DNA from: Archangium gephyra
GTDB lineage: Bacteria > Myxococcota > Myxococcia > Myxococcales > Myxococcaceae
Direction of reading: 5' to 3'
NCBI GenBank assembly: GCA_003243425.1
Contig: QFQP01000002.1
Coordinates: forward strand, 1-64,000
Length of the DNA stretch: 64,000 nucleotides
The translations under genes and the position numbers were made by a program. Below are positions 52,382 through 61,653 of the stretch, piece after piece. The notes beneath the pieces are model-generated. The model did not search any database. It was not told the DNA's origin and was given only the letters and a program-made list of their open reading frames with translations. Every line of letters begins with the position of its first letter. Position 1 is the stretch's first letter.

Positions 52382-53865
52382 TGAACGAGAACGCGCTCAA
52401 CGCCAACGTCGGCCACCGGCTGCGAGCGCTCCGGTTGTCGAAGAACGTGAAGCAGTCTGACGCCGCGCGCGAGCTCGGTGTCAGCCCTGCGTATTTGAAC
52501 CTCATCGAGAAGGGCAAACGCGTCACGCCCTTCCCGTTGTTGTGGAAGGCGCTGCGCTTCTTCCAGGTCGACCCTGAAGAGTTCATGGGTCAGCTCGGTG
52601 AAGGCCGCGTCGACGAAGCGCTGGCCAAGCTCCTCGACGAGCCGCTGCTCAAGACGCTCAACCTCGATCAGGACTCGCTGCAGTCACTGTCTGCCGAGCC
52701 GAAGCTCGCGGGTACGGTCGCCGCGCTCTTCAACCTCTACAAGAACACGCGCTCGCAGCTCGAGAACGTGATGGCGCAGCTGTCGAGCGCCGAGAGCGGC
52801 CGTGCGCCGTCGAGCCCCACGGAACCGCGGCTCGACTATTCGCCGTACGACGAGGTGTCCGACTTCCTCCAGGCGCACCAGAACTACTTCCCCGAGCTGG
52901 AAGAAGAGGCCGAGGCGATGCGCCGCGAGTTCGCCAATGAGCGCATCGTGGGCTCTGGCGCGCTGATGAAGATGCTGCAGTCGCACTTCGGCATCACCAC
53001 GCGCATCACCAACGCGCCGGAAGGCAGCTCGGTGGTGCGCCGGCTTTCACTCGAAGAAAAGCTGCTCGAGCTGTCGCCCACGCTCACCGAGCAGCCGCTC
53101 AAGTTCCAGATCGCCGCCACGCTGGGCCTGCTGGTGCTCGACAAGACGCGCCTGGTGGAGCGCATCGTCGGCGCGCGCACCAAGCACGCCGAGACGCCGC
53201 GGCTCATCAAGGTGAACCTCGCGAACTACTTCGCAGGCGCGGTGATGCTGCCGTACGGCGACTTCTTCAAGGAAGTGCAGCGCACGCGCTACGACATCGA
53301 GCTGCTGTCGTCGATCTTCGGCACCACCTACGAAACCGTCGCGCACCGCGTCTGCAACCTCGCCGACCCGAAACGGAAAGGTCTTCCGTTTCACTTCATT
53401 CGCACCGACATCGCCGGGAACATCAGCAAGAAGTACTCGGGCACCGGCTTCAAGTTCACCTCGACCGGCAACTGCGGGAAGTGGGCGGTGCACCTCGCGT
53501 TCTTGAACCCCTCGCAGCTCACGCGGCAGTACTCGGTCATGCCCGACGGCACGACGTACTTCGAGTTCGCCAAGGTGCAGTTGCAACCCGTCGAAGGTCA
53601 GATCGTTCGCGGCACGGCGTATTCGATCGGCCTGGGCACGCACGCCGAGAACGCGCGCTACCTCGCGTATGGGCTGCCGACGACCGACGTGAAACACGAC
53701 GCGGTGCCCATCGGGGTGTCGTGCCGATTCTGCGAGCGCACCGACTGCAATCAGCGCAGCGCCGCCAGCTACCGCTTCGCGTTCTCGTTCGACGAGTACA
53801 CGAAGAAGGACTGCTTCTTCTCACCCCTCGTGCAGAGCGATCTCACGGAGAAACAGCGCAAATGA
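52381..53865 (+). CDS. XRE/ScfR-like transcription regulator with degenerate IrrE domain
   Basis: The 494 residues comprise an XRE helix-turn-helix (10-65, LSKNVKQSDAARELGVSPAY), a helical linker, an ImmA/IrrE-type domain (about 170-330) and a C-terminal short-chain-fatty-acyl regulator domain with CRFCERTDCNQRSA (about 440). The zinc-peptidase HEXXH is replaced (ANYFAGAVMLPY), so protease activity is unlikely. RamB/PrpR-type members of this family sense acyl-CoA or metabolic state. Target genes are unknown. A lipoprotein gene overlaps its stop. Confidence 0.85.
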   Translation: MNENALNANVGHRLRALRLSKNVKQSDAARELGVSPAYLNLIEKGKRVTPFPLLWKALRFFQVDPEEFMGQLGEGRVDEALAKLLDEPLLKTLNLDQDSLQSLSAEPKLAGTVAALFNLYKNTRSQLENVMAQLSSAESGRAPSSPTEPRLDYSPYDEVSDFLQAHQNYFPELEEEAEAMRREFANERIVGSGALMKMLQSHFGITTRITNAPEGSSVVRRLSLEEKLLELSPTLTEQPLKFQIAATLGLLVLDKTRLVERIVGARTKHAETPRLIKVNLANYFAGAVMLPYGDFFKEVQRTRYDIELLSSIFGTTYETVAHRVCNLADPKRKGLPFHFIRTDIAGNISKKYSGTGFKFTSTGNCGKWAVHLAFLNPSQLTRQYSVMPDGTTYFEFAKVQLQPVEGQIVRGTAYSIGLGTHAENARYLAYGLPTTDVKHDAVPIGVSCRFCERTDCNQRSAASYRFAFSFDEYTKKDCFFSPLVQSDLTEKQRK

Positions 53866-54290
53866 AGAAGTACGCCGTTCTGTTCCTGCTCGCGGGGTGC
53901 GCCACGCCGTCGTGGGTCGCGCCGCAGCCGACGTTCACCACGAAAGACCCCGGCGATGCGCTGGTACGAATCGCCCAGGCAGTTCAGCAGCACTGCGGTG
54001 GTGTGCAGCTGGTGAACGACGAGTCGAACGTGGTGGTCGGCAATTGGGCGGTCACGAAGCTCGAGAAGAGCACCGTGCTCACGCAGTGCATCGTCACGGT
54101 GCTCAACGGCGACGAACAGGTGCGCGACGTGCGCGTGACCTTCAGCGTTCGTCACTGCGACGCCGGGCCGTCAGGTGTGCTCGACGACTTCGCCAAGACC
54201 TGCGCGCGCGAGAACACGGTTCCTGAAGCGCTCTACAAAGAGCTGGTGCTGGTCGGCGAGCGCATCGAAGCCGACGTCTCGCGTCGTTGA
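53862..54290 (+). CDS. Small lipoprotein, 142 aa
   Basis: The lipobox is LLAGC. The mature part has four Cys (QQHCGGVQLV, TQCIVTVL, RHCDAG, KTCARE) and alternating beta/alpha. It starts at ATG 53862, overlapping the regulator stop, so it is cotranscribed. No family is recognised. Confidence 0.7.
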   Translation: MKKYAVLFLLAGCATPSWVAPQPTFTTKDPGDALVRIAQAVQQHCGGVQLVNDESNVVVGNWAVTKLEKSTVLTQCIVTVLNGDEQVRDVRVTFSVRHCDAGPSGVLDDFAKTCARENTVPEALYKELVLVGERIEADVSRR

Positions 54291-54326
54291 CTTTCGTCGT
54301 CGCCGTGCGCGTGATGCGCGTCGCAC

Positions 54327-55664
54327 ATGCGCCTTCATGCCCTGCTCTGCGTCGCTGTTCTCGCTCTCGCCTGCGGTCAGAAGCCAGGGCCTCTCGAGTT
54401 GGAACCCAACGCCGAGCTGGGGCCGCCCAGCATCCAGGCAGATCCACCCGCGGGCCCGTTCAATGGCGAGATCACGGTCACCTTCACCGCCGACCGCCCC
54501 GCGACGATCTACCTGTCGACCAACGGTGAAGATCCGCGCACCTCGTCCATCGGCCGCCAGTCGGGTGAATCTCCGCTCACGGTGACGATGAAGGCCGACA
54601 CCACGGTGAAGTACTTCTCGTCGGTGGGCGGCAAAGACAGCGAGCTGCAGGAAGGTACGTGGACGCGCGCCGGTGGTCCGAAGGGCACCATTTCTGGCGT
54701 GGTGGTCGTCGGTGGCTTCGCCGTCGACAAGGAGGTCGGTCTGTTCCGAAACACGACGCTCGAGCGCCTCGGCACGCCCACCATGCCGACCGAAATTCCG
54801 TTCTCGTTCACCGGCCTGCAGAGCGGCAATCACCGCCTCACGGCGATCTCCGATCGCAACGAAGACGGTCAGCTGATTCCGTTCCTCGACTTCCAGTCGG
54901 ACACCACCACCATCGAGCTGGACCTCGAAGACCCCTACAAGGCCGGGCCGGAGAACGTGCGCATCTACCTCGCCGCGTCGGGTTCGGGCCTGGGCACGTT
55001 GCGAGGCACCATCACGCTGCCCAAACCGCCTGCGCTCCAGAACCTGCAGATGTCGCTGCTCGATCCCGGGGCGCTCACCGGCGGGCTCGACCCGGCGACG
55101 CTGCTCCAGCAGTTGCAGAACGGCTACCGCATCTTCACCACGCCCGATCAAACCGAGTACCCGTACGTGATCACCGACCTGATGCCGGGCCGCGTGACGC
55201 CGGTGCCGTCGCTGCTGGGCTTCAACAACGGTGGCATCGCCATCAACCTCATCGCCAACCCGTTGCAGCCGGTCACCATCGAGGCTGACCGGGAGACCAT
55301 CGCCAACTACGCGTTCGGTCCGGTCACCATCTCTGGCGATCTCGCGTTGGGCAGCATGTCGGCTCCGCAGGGTGGTCTGGGCTTCGGCATCGTCGCCGCG
55401 CGGGCGATCTCCTTGAGTGAAGGTGTGCAGGCGGTGCTGATGCCGGTGCTCTTCACGCAAGATCAGATGACGCAGACCTCGCGCGCGACGTTCTCGGGCG
55501 CGGCGTTCCGCTCGAACACCACCGTGTCGCTGCGCGTGTTCACCGGCGCCAGCGCGATCACCGAGGCGTTCACGTGGGTCATCAACCCGCTCGGCGGCAC
55601 GCCCGCGCACACCACCGTGCAGACGGGGACCACCGACGTGGTGAAGGACATCACGCTGCCGTAA
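54327..55664 (+). CDS. Lipoprotein with chitobiase-C-like beta domain, 445 aa
   Basis: The signal ends LALAC. Residues 35-110 (PAGPFNGEITVTFTADRPA, then TIYLSTNGEDPRTSS) match the short beta-sandwich module found at the C-terminus of chitobiases and in many secreted proteins. The rest is repeated beta-rich units with a calcium-like DRNEDGQLIP site. No catalytic domain is seen, so it may be a carbohydrate- or cell-surface-binding protein. It overlaps the convergent next gene by 14 bases. Confidence 0.75.
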   Translation: MRLHALLCVAVLALACGQKPGPLELEPNAELGPPSIQADPPAGPFNGEITVTFTADRPATIYLSTNGEDPRTSSIGRQSGESPLTVTMKADTTVKYFSSVGGKDSELQEGTWTRAGGPKGTISGVVVVGGFAVDKEVGLFRNTTLERLGTPTMPTEIPFSFTGLQSGNHRLTAISDRNEDGQLIPFLDFQSDTTTIELDLEDPYKAGPENVRIYLAASGSGLGTLRGTITLPKPPALQNLQMSLLDPGALTGGLDPATLLQQLQNGYRIFTTPDQTEYPYVITDLMPGRVTPVPSLLGFNNGGIAINLIANPLQPVTIEADRETIANYAFGPVTISGDLALGSMSAPQGGLGFGIVAARAISLSEGVQAVLMPVLFTQDQMTQTSRATFSGAAFRSNTTVSLRVFTGASAITEAFTWVINPLGGTPAHTTVQTGTTDVVKDITLP

Positions 55665-56538
55665 GCCGAGAGGGACTTCCTTCGGGGCACAGCTCGAGGA
55701 ACTTCGCCTTCGAGCGCGGCGACCAGGAGTTGCGGCGGATCATTCCCGCCAACACCACGAGCAGCTCACGCGTGCGCTGCAGCCCTTCGTCGACGCGCGC
55801 GAACACGTCGACACCTTCGCTGCGGTACAGCTCCCGCGACGCGAGCGGCGTGCCCGACATGATCTTCAACCGGCCCAGCGGAGACCCCAGCGCGAGCGAG
55901 AACACGTAGAGCCCGCGCATCCACCCGTCGACCTCGAGCTTCGACGGCGCCTGGCCGAAGGCGTCGAGCGCCGACACGCGGATGAGCTCATAGAAGCCGC
56001 GACCCACGCCCTTGGCGCTGCTCGCCTTGCGAATCTGGAGCTTCGAGCGAACCGCGGGAGTCCCCACCAGCGGCGTACCGTGGAGGTCCTGCATGAACAG
56101 CAACGACTGCGTCCACTGAATGCGCGCGCGCGCCACCGGCAACAGCTCTCCCTGGTGGCGGTGCTGGTTGACGAGCTGCTCGAGCAGCGGCTCCAACGCG
56201 CGCGTGACGCACAGCTGCGTGAAATAGCCCGCGAGGTAGGCGAGGCCGGCGTCGACCCCGATGAGCGCACCATTGGTGACCAGCTCGGCGGCCTTGAGCC
56301 CGAAGTGCACGGGCGCCTGCTCGGTCATCAAGCGCGTGTAGTGCGGCAGGCCGCCGCGCGAGAACCAGGCTTCGGCGCCACGGATCCACGTCCCGAAGCG
56401 GGGAAGATCGGGCAGCGCCGCTCCGAAGCGCGCGTACTCGAGGTCTTCACCGAGGGCGCGGGCGAACTCCGGAGGGAGTGCATTGACGTGCGCTGCGAGG
56501 CGCTCGACGGCGGTCAGATGCGTGAGGAGTGCAGACAT
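55651..56538 (-). CDS. Hypothetical protein, zinc-dependent phospholipase C-like, 295 aa
   Basis: The N-terminal half (LEYARFGAALPDLPRFGTW, then LPHYTRLMTEQAPVHFG) resembles the helical zinc-dependent phospholipase C-like family, where the His and Asp positions bind metal. The HY and VHFG segments fit, but the full ligand set is not certain. The C-terminal half is helical. No signal peptide. Convergent with the lipoprotein gene. Confidence in the family is moderate. Confidence 0.55.
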   Translation of the reverse strand: MSALLTHLTAVERLAAHVNALPPEFARALGEDLEYARFGAALPDLPRFGTWIRGAEAWFSRGGLPHYTRLMTEQAPVHFGLKAAELVTNGALIGVDAGLAYLAGYFTQLCVTRALEPLLEQLVNQHRHQGELLPVARARIQWTQSLLFMQDLHGTPLVGTPAVRSKLQIRKASSAKGVGRGFYELIRVSALDAFGQAPSKLEVDGWMRGLYVFSLALGSPLGRLKIMSGTPLASRELYRSEGVDVFARVDEGLQRTRELLVVLAGMIRRNSWSPRSKAKFLELCPEGSPSRLTAA

Positions 56539-56654
56539 ACGGCGCGCGGGACCATAGCCCGCATGACGCGCTACGCCGCGGTCTTTCCTGTGGGTGATGT
56601 GCGCTCGCCTGGCCTACAGTCCCGCGCGTTTTTCCCCCAAGGAGTCCAACCCCC

Positions 56655-58190
56655 ATGAATTTCGTTTTCGCCGCTGCCGACGCCTCGAAGGCCAAAGCAG
56701 ACGTGCTCGTGTTCGCCGTCTTCGACACCGACCTCACCGACAAGAAGCAGCCGCTCAAGGCGCTGCTCAACGCCGACAAGAAGACCAAAGGCCTTCTGCT
56801 GAAGACGGCCGCGTCCGAAGGCTTCAAGGGCAAGAACGAACAGACCTTCGTGTTTCAGACGCACGGCAAGGTCGGCGCTCAGCGTGTGATTCTGCTGGGC
56901 CTCGGCGCGCGCGCGAAGTTCACCGCCGAGACGTTGCGGCTGGCGGCCGGCCGCGCGGTGAAGACGGCCACGCGCCTCAAGGCGAAGCAGGTCGTGGTGC
57001 AGCTGCCGGTGGTTCGTGAGCTCGACCAGGCCATCAAGGCCGTCGTCGAGGGCTTCGAGCTGGGCGCGTACAAGTACGACCGGTGGAAGACGCAGGGCAA
57101 AGATGACAAGGCCGCGAAGGTCGAGAAGGTGCAGCTCTTCCTCCCCGACGGCGTGAAGAAGGAGAAGTCGCACGACGCGGTGGTCGCGCACGCGAAGCTC
57201 GTCGGGCAGGCCACCAACTGGGCGCGCGACCTCGTGAACGAGCCGCCGGCGACCATGACGCCCACGATCCTCGCCGAGCAGGCGAAGATCATGGCCAAGG
57301 AAGCGGGCCTCAACATCGCCATCGGCGACCGCAAGAAGATCACCGAGCTGAAGATGGGCATGTTCCTCGGCGTGGCGCGCGGCAGCATCGAAGAGCCGAA
57401 GCTGGTGCAGCTCTCGTACATCCCGCGCGACCTGGAGGCCGCGAAGCGCGCGCCGGTGTGCCTGGTCGGCAAGGCCATCACCTTCGACTCGGGCGGTCTG
57501 TCACTCAAGCCGTCGGACGCGATGATCGACATGAAGACCGACATGGCCGGTTCGGCCGCAGTGCTCGGCGCGATGAAGGTGATCGCCCGCATGGCCCCGC
57601 CCTTCCCCGTGCACGCGTTCTTTGGCGCCTGCGAGAACATGCCCGACGGCAACGCGTACCGGCTGGGCGACGTGCTGATCTCGAAGCTCGGCAAGACGGT
57701 CGAGATCACCAACACCGACGCGGAAGGCCGCCTCGTGCTGGGCGACATTCTCGCGTACGCGAACGAGCTCAAGCCCGCGGTGATCATCGATCTCGCGACG
57801 CTCACCGGCGCCTGCATGATCGCGCTCGGCCACTACATCGCCGGCGCGTTCGGTGTCGACGATCAGCTCTTCTACGACGTCAGCGAGTCGGCGCGTTCGG
57901 CCGGTGAAGAGATCTGGCGCCTGCCGGTCAGCGAGTACATGCGCGACGTCATCAAGAGTGAGATCGCCGACCTGAAGAACGCCGGCGATCGCATGGGCGG
58001 TGCCAGCTCGGCGGCGTTGTTCTTGAAGGAGTTCGTCGGCGAGACGCCGTGGCTCCACCTCGACATCGCGGGACCGTCGCAGTCGCCCAAGGAGCGCGGC
58101 TACTTCAACAAGGGCGCCACCGGCGTGGGCGTGCGCACCCTGGTCGAGTTCATCGCGCGTCGTACGGCGCAGCTCACCGAAGCGGCCTGA
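56655..58190 (+). CDS. pepA: Leucyl aminopeptidase (M17)
   Basis: The 511 residues include the N-terminal domain and the catalytic domain with VGKAITFDSGGLSLKP, MKTDMAGSAAVLG and NTDAEGRLVLGD, which supply the two-zinc ligands and active-site Lys/Arg. PepA hydrolyses N-terminal residues and in some bacteria also binds DNA. A strong AAGGAG site precedes ATG 56655. It stands alone after a gap of 116 bases. Confidence 0.96.
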   Translation: MNFVFAAADASKAKADVLVFAVFDTDLTDKKQPLKALLNADKKTKGLLLKTAASEGFKGKNEQTFVFQTHGKVGAQRVILLGLGARAKFTAETLRLAAGRAVKTATRLKAKQVVVQLPVVRELDQAIKAVVEGFELGAYKYDRWKTQGKDDKAAKVEKVQLFLPDGVKKEKSHDAVVAHAKLVGQATNWARDLVNEPPATMTPTILAEQAKIMAKEAGLNIAIGDRKKITELKMGMFLGVARGSIEEPKLVQLSYIPRDLEAAKRAPVCLVGKAITFDSGGLSLKPSDAMIDMKTDMAGSAAVLGAMKVIARMAPPFPVHAFFGACENMPDGNAYRLGDVLISKLGKTVEITNTDAEGRLVLGDILAYANELKPAVIIDLATLTGACMIALGHYIAGAFGVDDQLFYDVSESARSAGEEIWRLPVSEYMRDVIKSEIADLKNAGDRMGGASSAALFLKEFVGETPWLHLDIAGPSQSPKERGYFNKGATGVGVRTLVEFIARRTAQLTEAA

Positions 58191-58210
58191 GGTTCATCGG
58201 TTGCCCCGGC

Positions 58211-58241
58211 GTGCATCTCGTGCAAGTCGGCCGAGATGCAC
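58211..58241 (+). promoter_or_regulatory. Perfect 10-bp hairpin spanning the next gene's start codon
   Basis: GTGCATCTCG (58211-58220), an 11-base loop and CGAGATGCAC (58232-58241) form a perfect stem 20 bases after the pepA stop. The 3' arm contains the ATG at 58236 of the collagen-like gene. It may end pepA transcripts, or it may hide the start codon and so control translation. No T-tract follows. Confidence 0.5.
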
Positions 58242-59072
58242 TCCCCACTTCGAGGCCTCCCAATCGTGATGCTGTTCGCGTCGGCCTGTCAGCAGGCCGC
58301 GCCGAGCGCTCACAGCTCTCTGATTCGAACTGCGGCTGAACCGGCGAGCGCGAACTGCGCGGTTGGCGGCGTGAAGTTCGAAGTGGGGCTCGATTCGAAC
58401 GACGACGGCGAGCTCGGCGACGACGAGGTCAACGCCACGATGACGCGCGTGATCTGCGGCGGGGCGATGGGCACCGTGGGAACGATGGGCGTACCCGGCC
58501 CGAAGGGCGACACCGGCGCGCAGGGCGAAGTCGGGCCACAGGGGCCGGCTGGTGCGCCGGGCGTCGCAGGCCCGCCTGGCGACGTGGGCCCGCAGGGTGA
58601 CGCTGGCGTGCAGGGGCCACAAGGCGAGATCGGGCCGATGGGGCTCATGGGGCCGCCGGGGGTGCAGGGAATGACCGGCGCGACGGGGCCCGCCGGACCA
58701 ACGGGCGCCACGGGACCCCAGGGAGAGGTCGGCCCCGCGGGGCCGACTGGAGCAGCGGGACCTCAGGGACCGGTCGGGGCGGCTGGTCCCCAGGGGCCTT
58801 CAGGAATCTCGACCGTACCGGCCACTGCGCTCCAGTGCGTCGACACGGCCGACACGGTGACGAACGTGTCGGCCGGCGCAACCGCCAACTCCGTCGCGCC
58901 GGCGTGCCCGACTGGCTACACGGTCACGGGCACGAACTGCAAGTCGAGCACCTGGCAGATGCCGTTCGTCTTCTTGAGCAACGGTGTCTGCTCGGCGCAG
59001 AACAACAGCCAGGCTGCGGAGACCTTGCGGTCGAGCCGCACCTGCTGCCGCGTGCCTGCGATCACGCCGTGA
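58236..59072 (+). CDS. Collagen-like (Gly-X-Y) lipoprotein, 278 aa
   Basis: The signal ends LFASAC (lipobox). A small domain (residues 30-80, including LDSNDDGELGDDEVNA, a calcium-type loop) leads to about 40 Gly-X-Y triplets (about 85-195, such as GPKGDTGAQGEVGPQGP), then a Cys-containing C-terminal domain (TCCRVPA). Trimeric collagen-like stalks of this kind act as surface appendages in bacteria. The start sits in a hairpin; a second ATG lies 33 bases on (58269) but leaves little signal peptide. Confidence 0.85.
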   Translation: MHSPLRGLPIVMLFASACQQAAPSAHSSLIRTAAEPASANCAVGGVKFEVGLDSNDDGELGDDEVNATMTRVICGGAMGTVGTMGVPGPKGDTGAQGEVGPQGPAGAPGVAGPPGDVGPQGDAGVQGPQGEIGPMGLMGPPGVQGMTGATGPAGPTGATGPQGEVGPAGPTGAAGPQGPVGAAGPQGPSGISTVPATALQCVDTADTVTNVSAGATANSVAPACPTGYTVTGTNCKSSTWQMPFVFLSNGVCSAQNNSQAAETLRSSRTCCRVPAITP

Positions 59073-59075
59073 ACT

Positions 59076-59993
59076 TCAGCGAAGCGCGTCGAGACGCTTC
59101 TTCGTGAGGTCCAGATAGTTGGTGTCCATGTCGAGGCCGACGAAGCGACGGCCCTTCGACACGGCAGCGACGCCGGTGGTGCCGCTGCCGCAGAACGGGT
59201 CGAGCACCAGCGAGTCATCTTCGGTGCACGCGTCGACGATGCGCTCGAGCAGCGCGATCGGCTTCTGCGTCGGGTGCTTGCCGTGCGTCTTCTCGCTCGG
59301 CTTGGCGGTGGTCATGTTCCAGATGTGACCGCCACCTTCGTCACCGAGCTCTTCTTCACCGGTCTTCGGCAGCGCCCACACGTCGCGCATCTGCTTGCCG
59401 GTGACGGCCTTCATGTCCTTGTAGTTGAACTTGTGCTGCAGCTTCCCCTTCGCTCCCGGCGAGGCCCAGATCAGGATCTCGGTGGAGTGCGTGAAGTAAC
59501 GGCACGCGAGGTTCGGGCTGGCATTCGGCTTGTACCAGGTGACCGTGTTGAGGAGCTTGTACCCGAGCTGCTGCATGGCGAAGCCGACCGAGAAGATCAC
59601 GTGCTGCGTGCCCGACACCCAGATGGTGCCCGACGGCTTGAGCAACCGCTGACACTTCTGCAGCCACGCGGTGGTGAACGCGTGATCGTTCTCGATGCCG
59701 TTGCTCTTGTCCCAACCGCCCTTCTTCACCGGCGCGCGCTTGCCGCCCGCGCAGGTGAAGCCGCCGTTCGAAAGGAAGTACGGCGGGTCGGCGAAGATGA
59801 GATCGAAGGTCTGGTCTTCGAACTGATCCATCAGCTCCAGCGAGTCACCGCGGTACAGCACGTACTCTTTGCTGCGCGCGTAGACGTGATCCGACAGTTC
59901 AGATTTCCCGCGCGGTTGCGCGAGCGAGATCGAAGACGACATCCATCCTCCGGTTGGTCGATTGATGACCGCTGCTACAGGTCTGATCGACAC
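59076..59993 (-). CDS. Orphan beta-class DNA methyltransferase
   Basis: The 305-residue protein has motif IV DPPY at 69-72 before motif I DPFCGSGTT at 265-273, so motif order is that of beta-class amino-methyltransferases such as CcrM. DPPY is usual for adenine-N6 (and N4-cytosine) enzymes. No restriction endonuclease or specificity gene is next to it, so it may regulate rather than restrict. The recognition site cannot be read from sequence. An alternative start is ATG 59942. Confidence 0.9.
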   Translation of the reverse strand: MSIRPVAAVINRPTGGWMSSSISLAQPRGKSELSDHVYARSKEYVLYRGDSLELMDQFEDQTFDLIFADPPYFLSNGGFTCAGGKRAPVKKGGWDKSNGIENDHAFTTAWLQKCQRLLKPSGTIWVSGTQHVIFSVGFAMQQLGYKLLNTVTWYKPNASPNLACRYFTHSTEILIWASPGAKGKLQHKFNYKDMKAVTGKQMRDVWALPKTGEEELGDEGGGHIWNMTTAKPSEKTHGKHPTQKPIALLERIVDACTEDDSLVLDPFCGSGTTGVAAVSKGRRFVGLDMDTNYLDLTKKRLDALR

Positions 59994-60035
59994 GGTACGT
60001 GAGGGCAGATCGCTGTCTAATTTTCGGATCGAAAT

Positions 60036-60869
60036 TCACTTCTTCGCGGGCACGGAGGCCTTCGCCGCGATGTCGAGGATGACAGGCAGCGCGAGCGCTC
60101 CGTGCTTCGCAGTGACGGCCACCGTGAGTTCTTCTGGCGTCTTCGACTTCGCCACCGCGGCGCTGAAGTCCTTCACGTAGGTGACTTCGGCGTCGATGGC
60201 TTCGACCGTGCTCTTCGCATCAGGTGAACGATGGCCACCGACGACGGTCTTCGGCTTGAGCGCCTTCAACGTCGCGAGGTTCTTGAGCCACGTGTCACGG
60301 CGGGCCTGCGTCGCTGCATCAGCGAGCCACGCGTGCACGCCGTCATACACCGCGTCACCGGCGATCAACGTCTGCGTCGAGGGAATCCAGAACGCAGTCG
60401 CAGCGTCACTCTCGCCGTTGTCGATGGTGATGAGTTCGATCTTCTGGCCTTCGAGTTCGAAGGACTTCTCCGCGAACACCGTCGGAATCACGACGGCCGA
60501 AGCGAGGTTCGCTCCGATCATCGGCTTCCAATAGGCCAGCTTGGCGGCACCGGTGGCCTTCGCCTCTTCCACCACCTTCGGCGCCGCGACGATCTTCGCG
60601 CCGGGGAACGCGGTCTTGAGCACCTCGAGACCGAAGTAGTGGTCGGGGTGGGCGTGGCTGACGAAGATGGTGGTCAGCGCCTTCCCAGACTCGAGCACCT
60701 TCGCAGCGAGGCGGTGGGCGTCGGACAACGTCATCTGCGCATCGACCAGCACGGCTTCCTTCTCGCCAGTGATGAGCGTCGAGGTGACGAGAAAGCCGTT
60801 GGGACCGGCGTTGATGGCTTCGACCTGAAGCGGAGCGGCGGCGAGAAGTGCGACGAGCAGCGTGTTCAT
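60036..60869 (-). CDS. Exported MBL-fold metallohydrolase
   Basis: The 277-residue protein has a short signal-like N-terminus (LLVALLAAAPLQVEA) and the metal-binding SHAHPDHYFG, then GDAVYDGVHAW and GGHRSPDA, which fit metallo-beta-lactamase-fold hydrolases of the glyoxalase II/SoxH type. Substrate unknown. Divergent from the F420-like gene, with a 246-base gap holding an inverted repeat. Confidence 0.85.
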   Translation of the reverse strand: MNTLLVALLAAAPLQVEAINAGPNGFLVTSTLITGEKEAVLVDAQMTLSDAHRLAAKVLESGKALTTIFVSHAHPDHYFGLEVLKTAFPGAKIVAAPKVVEEAKATGAAKLAYWKPMIGANLASAVVIPTVFAEKSFELEGQKIELITIDNGESDAATAFWIPSTQTLIAGDAVYDGVHAWLADAATQARRDTWLKNLATLKALKPKTVVGGHRSPDAKSTVEAIDAEVTYVKDFSAAVAKSKTPEELTVAVTAKHGALALPVILDIAAKASVPAKK

Positions 60870-61003
60870 GGGTTTCCTTGTGAGCGGGCCGGCCTGAGTG
60901 CCGAAGCGCTCGGTGGATATGCGCCGTCTCGAGCGACCGAAAAACGGGCCGCGCGTCAGCGCACTGATGACTCCGCAGCAACAATGCGGACCGCGCAATT
61001 CAT

Positions 61004-61030
61004 GACGCACAGTCACCAATACTGTGAGTC
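61004..61030. promoter_or_regulatory. Imperfect inverted repeat in the divergent promoter, likely LysR site
   Basis: GACGCACAGT (61004-61013), seven bases, ACTGTGAGTC (61021-61030) pair with one mismatch. The GTCACCAAT at 61012-61020 also occurs at 62566-62574, just upstream of the LysR gene, so the two sites may be operators of that regulator. The gap between the MBL and F420-like genes has no other visible gene. Confidence 0.45.
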
Positions 61031-61115
61031 GCGGCCCATTTTTTCGGACCCGTCTCGAGCGCACCTTCTTCTCGTTCCGGCGCACGTCGCGCTGGCCAAC
61101 CACCGGAGAGACACC

Positions 61116-61652
61116 ATGAAGATCGCAATCATCGGCAAGGGCAACGTCGGCAGCGCACTCAGCCGCGGGCTCATGCAGACGGGTCACGAACTCGTCGACG
61201 TGGCACACGCGCAGCTCGTCGTACTCGCTGTCCCCTTCTCGGCCATCGACGACGTCCTGAAGAAGACGAACCTCGACGGGAAGATCGTCATCGACCCCAC
61301 CAACGCGCTCACGGCCGACATGAAGCTGGCGATCGGCTTCACCACCAGCGGCGCGGAGGAGCTGCAGAAGAAGGCTCCAAAGGCGCGCGTGGTGAAGGCC
61401 TTCAACACCGTCTTCGCGCAGCACATGGACAGCGGCCAGGTGAAGGGTCAGCAGCTGAGCCTGCTGATCGCCGGTGATGACGCCGAAGCAAAGGCCGTCG
61501 TGAAGAAGCTCGGCGACGGCATCGGCTTCGACACCATCGACGCGGGCCCGCTAGCGGCTTCGCGTGAACTCGAGCCGCTCGGCTACCTGAACATCCGCCT
61601 CGGGTACGTGCAGAAGCTCGGTGCAGACATCGGCGTGCGCATCGCGCGCTGA
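61116..61652 (+). CDS. Short F420-dependent NADP reductase-like protein, 178 aa
   Basis: GKGNVGSALSRGLMQTGHEL is a Rossmann nucleotide site and VVLAVPFSAIDDVL and KAFNTVFAQHM belong to the NADP:F420 oxidoreductase-like family. After TGHELVD the sequence jumps directly to the AQLVVLAVP strand: about 25 residues that normally hold the NADP 2'-phosphate loop are missing. It may use NAD, or have lost redox function. Preceded by GGAGAG; start ATG 61116. Confidence 0.78.
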   Translation: MKIAIIGKGNVGSALSRGLMQTGHELVDVAHAQLVVLAVPFSAIDDVLKKTNLDGKIVIDPTNALTADMKLAIGFTTSGAEELQKKAPKARVVKAFNTVFAQHMDSGQVKGQQLSLLIAGDDAEAKAVVKKLGDGIGFDTIDAGPLAASRELEPLGYLNIRLGYVQKLGADIGVRIAR

Positions 61653-61653
61653 A

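Noticed and set aside
58480..58800. Short periodic repeats that resemble a CRISPR or satellite array
   Set aside because: The period is nine bases and encodes Gly-X-Y triplets of a collagen-like protein; there are no constant repeats with unique spacers.
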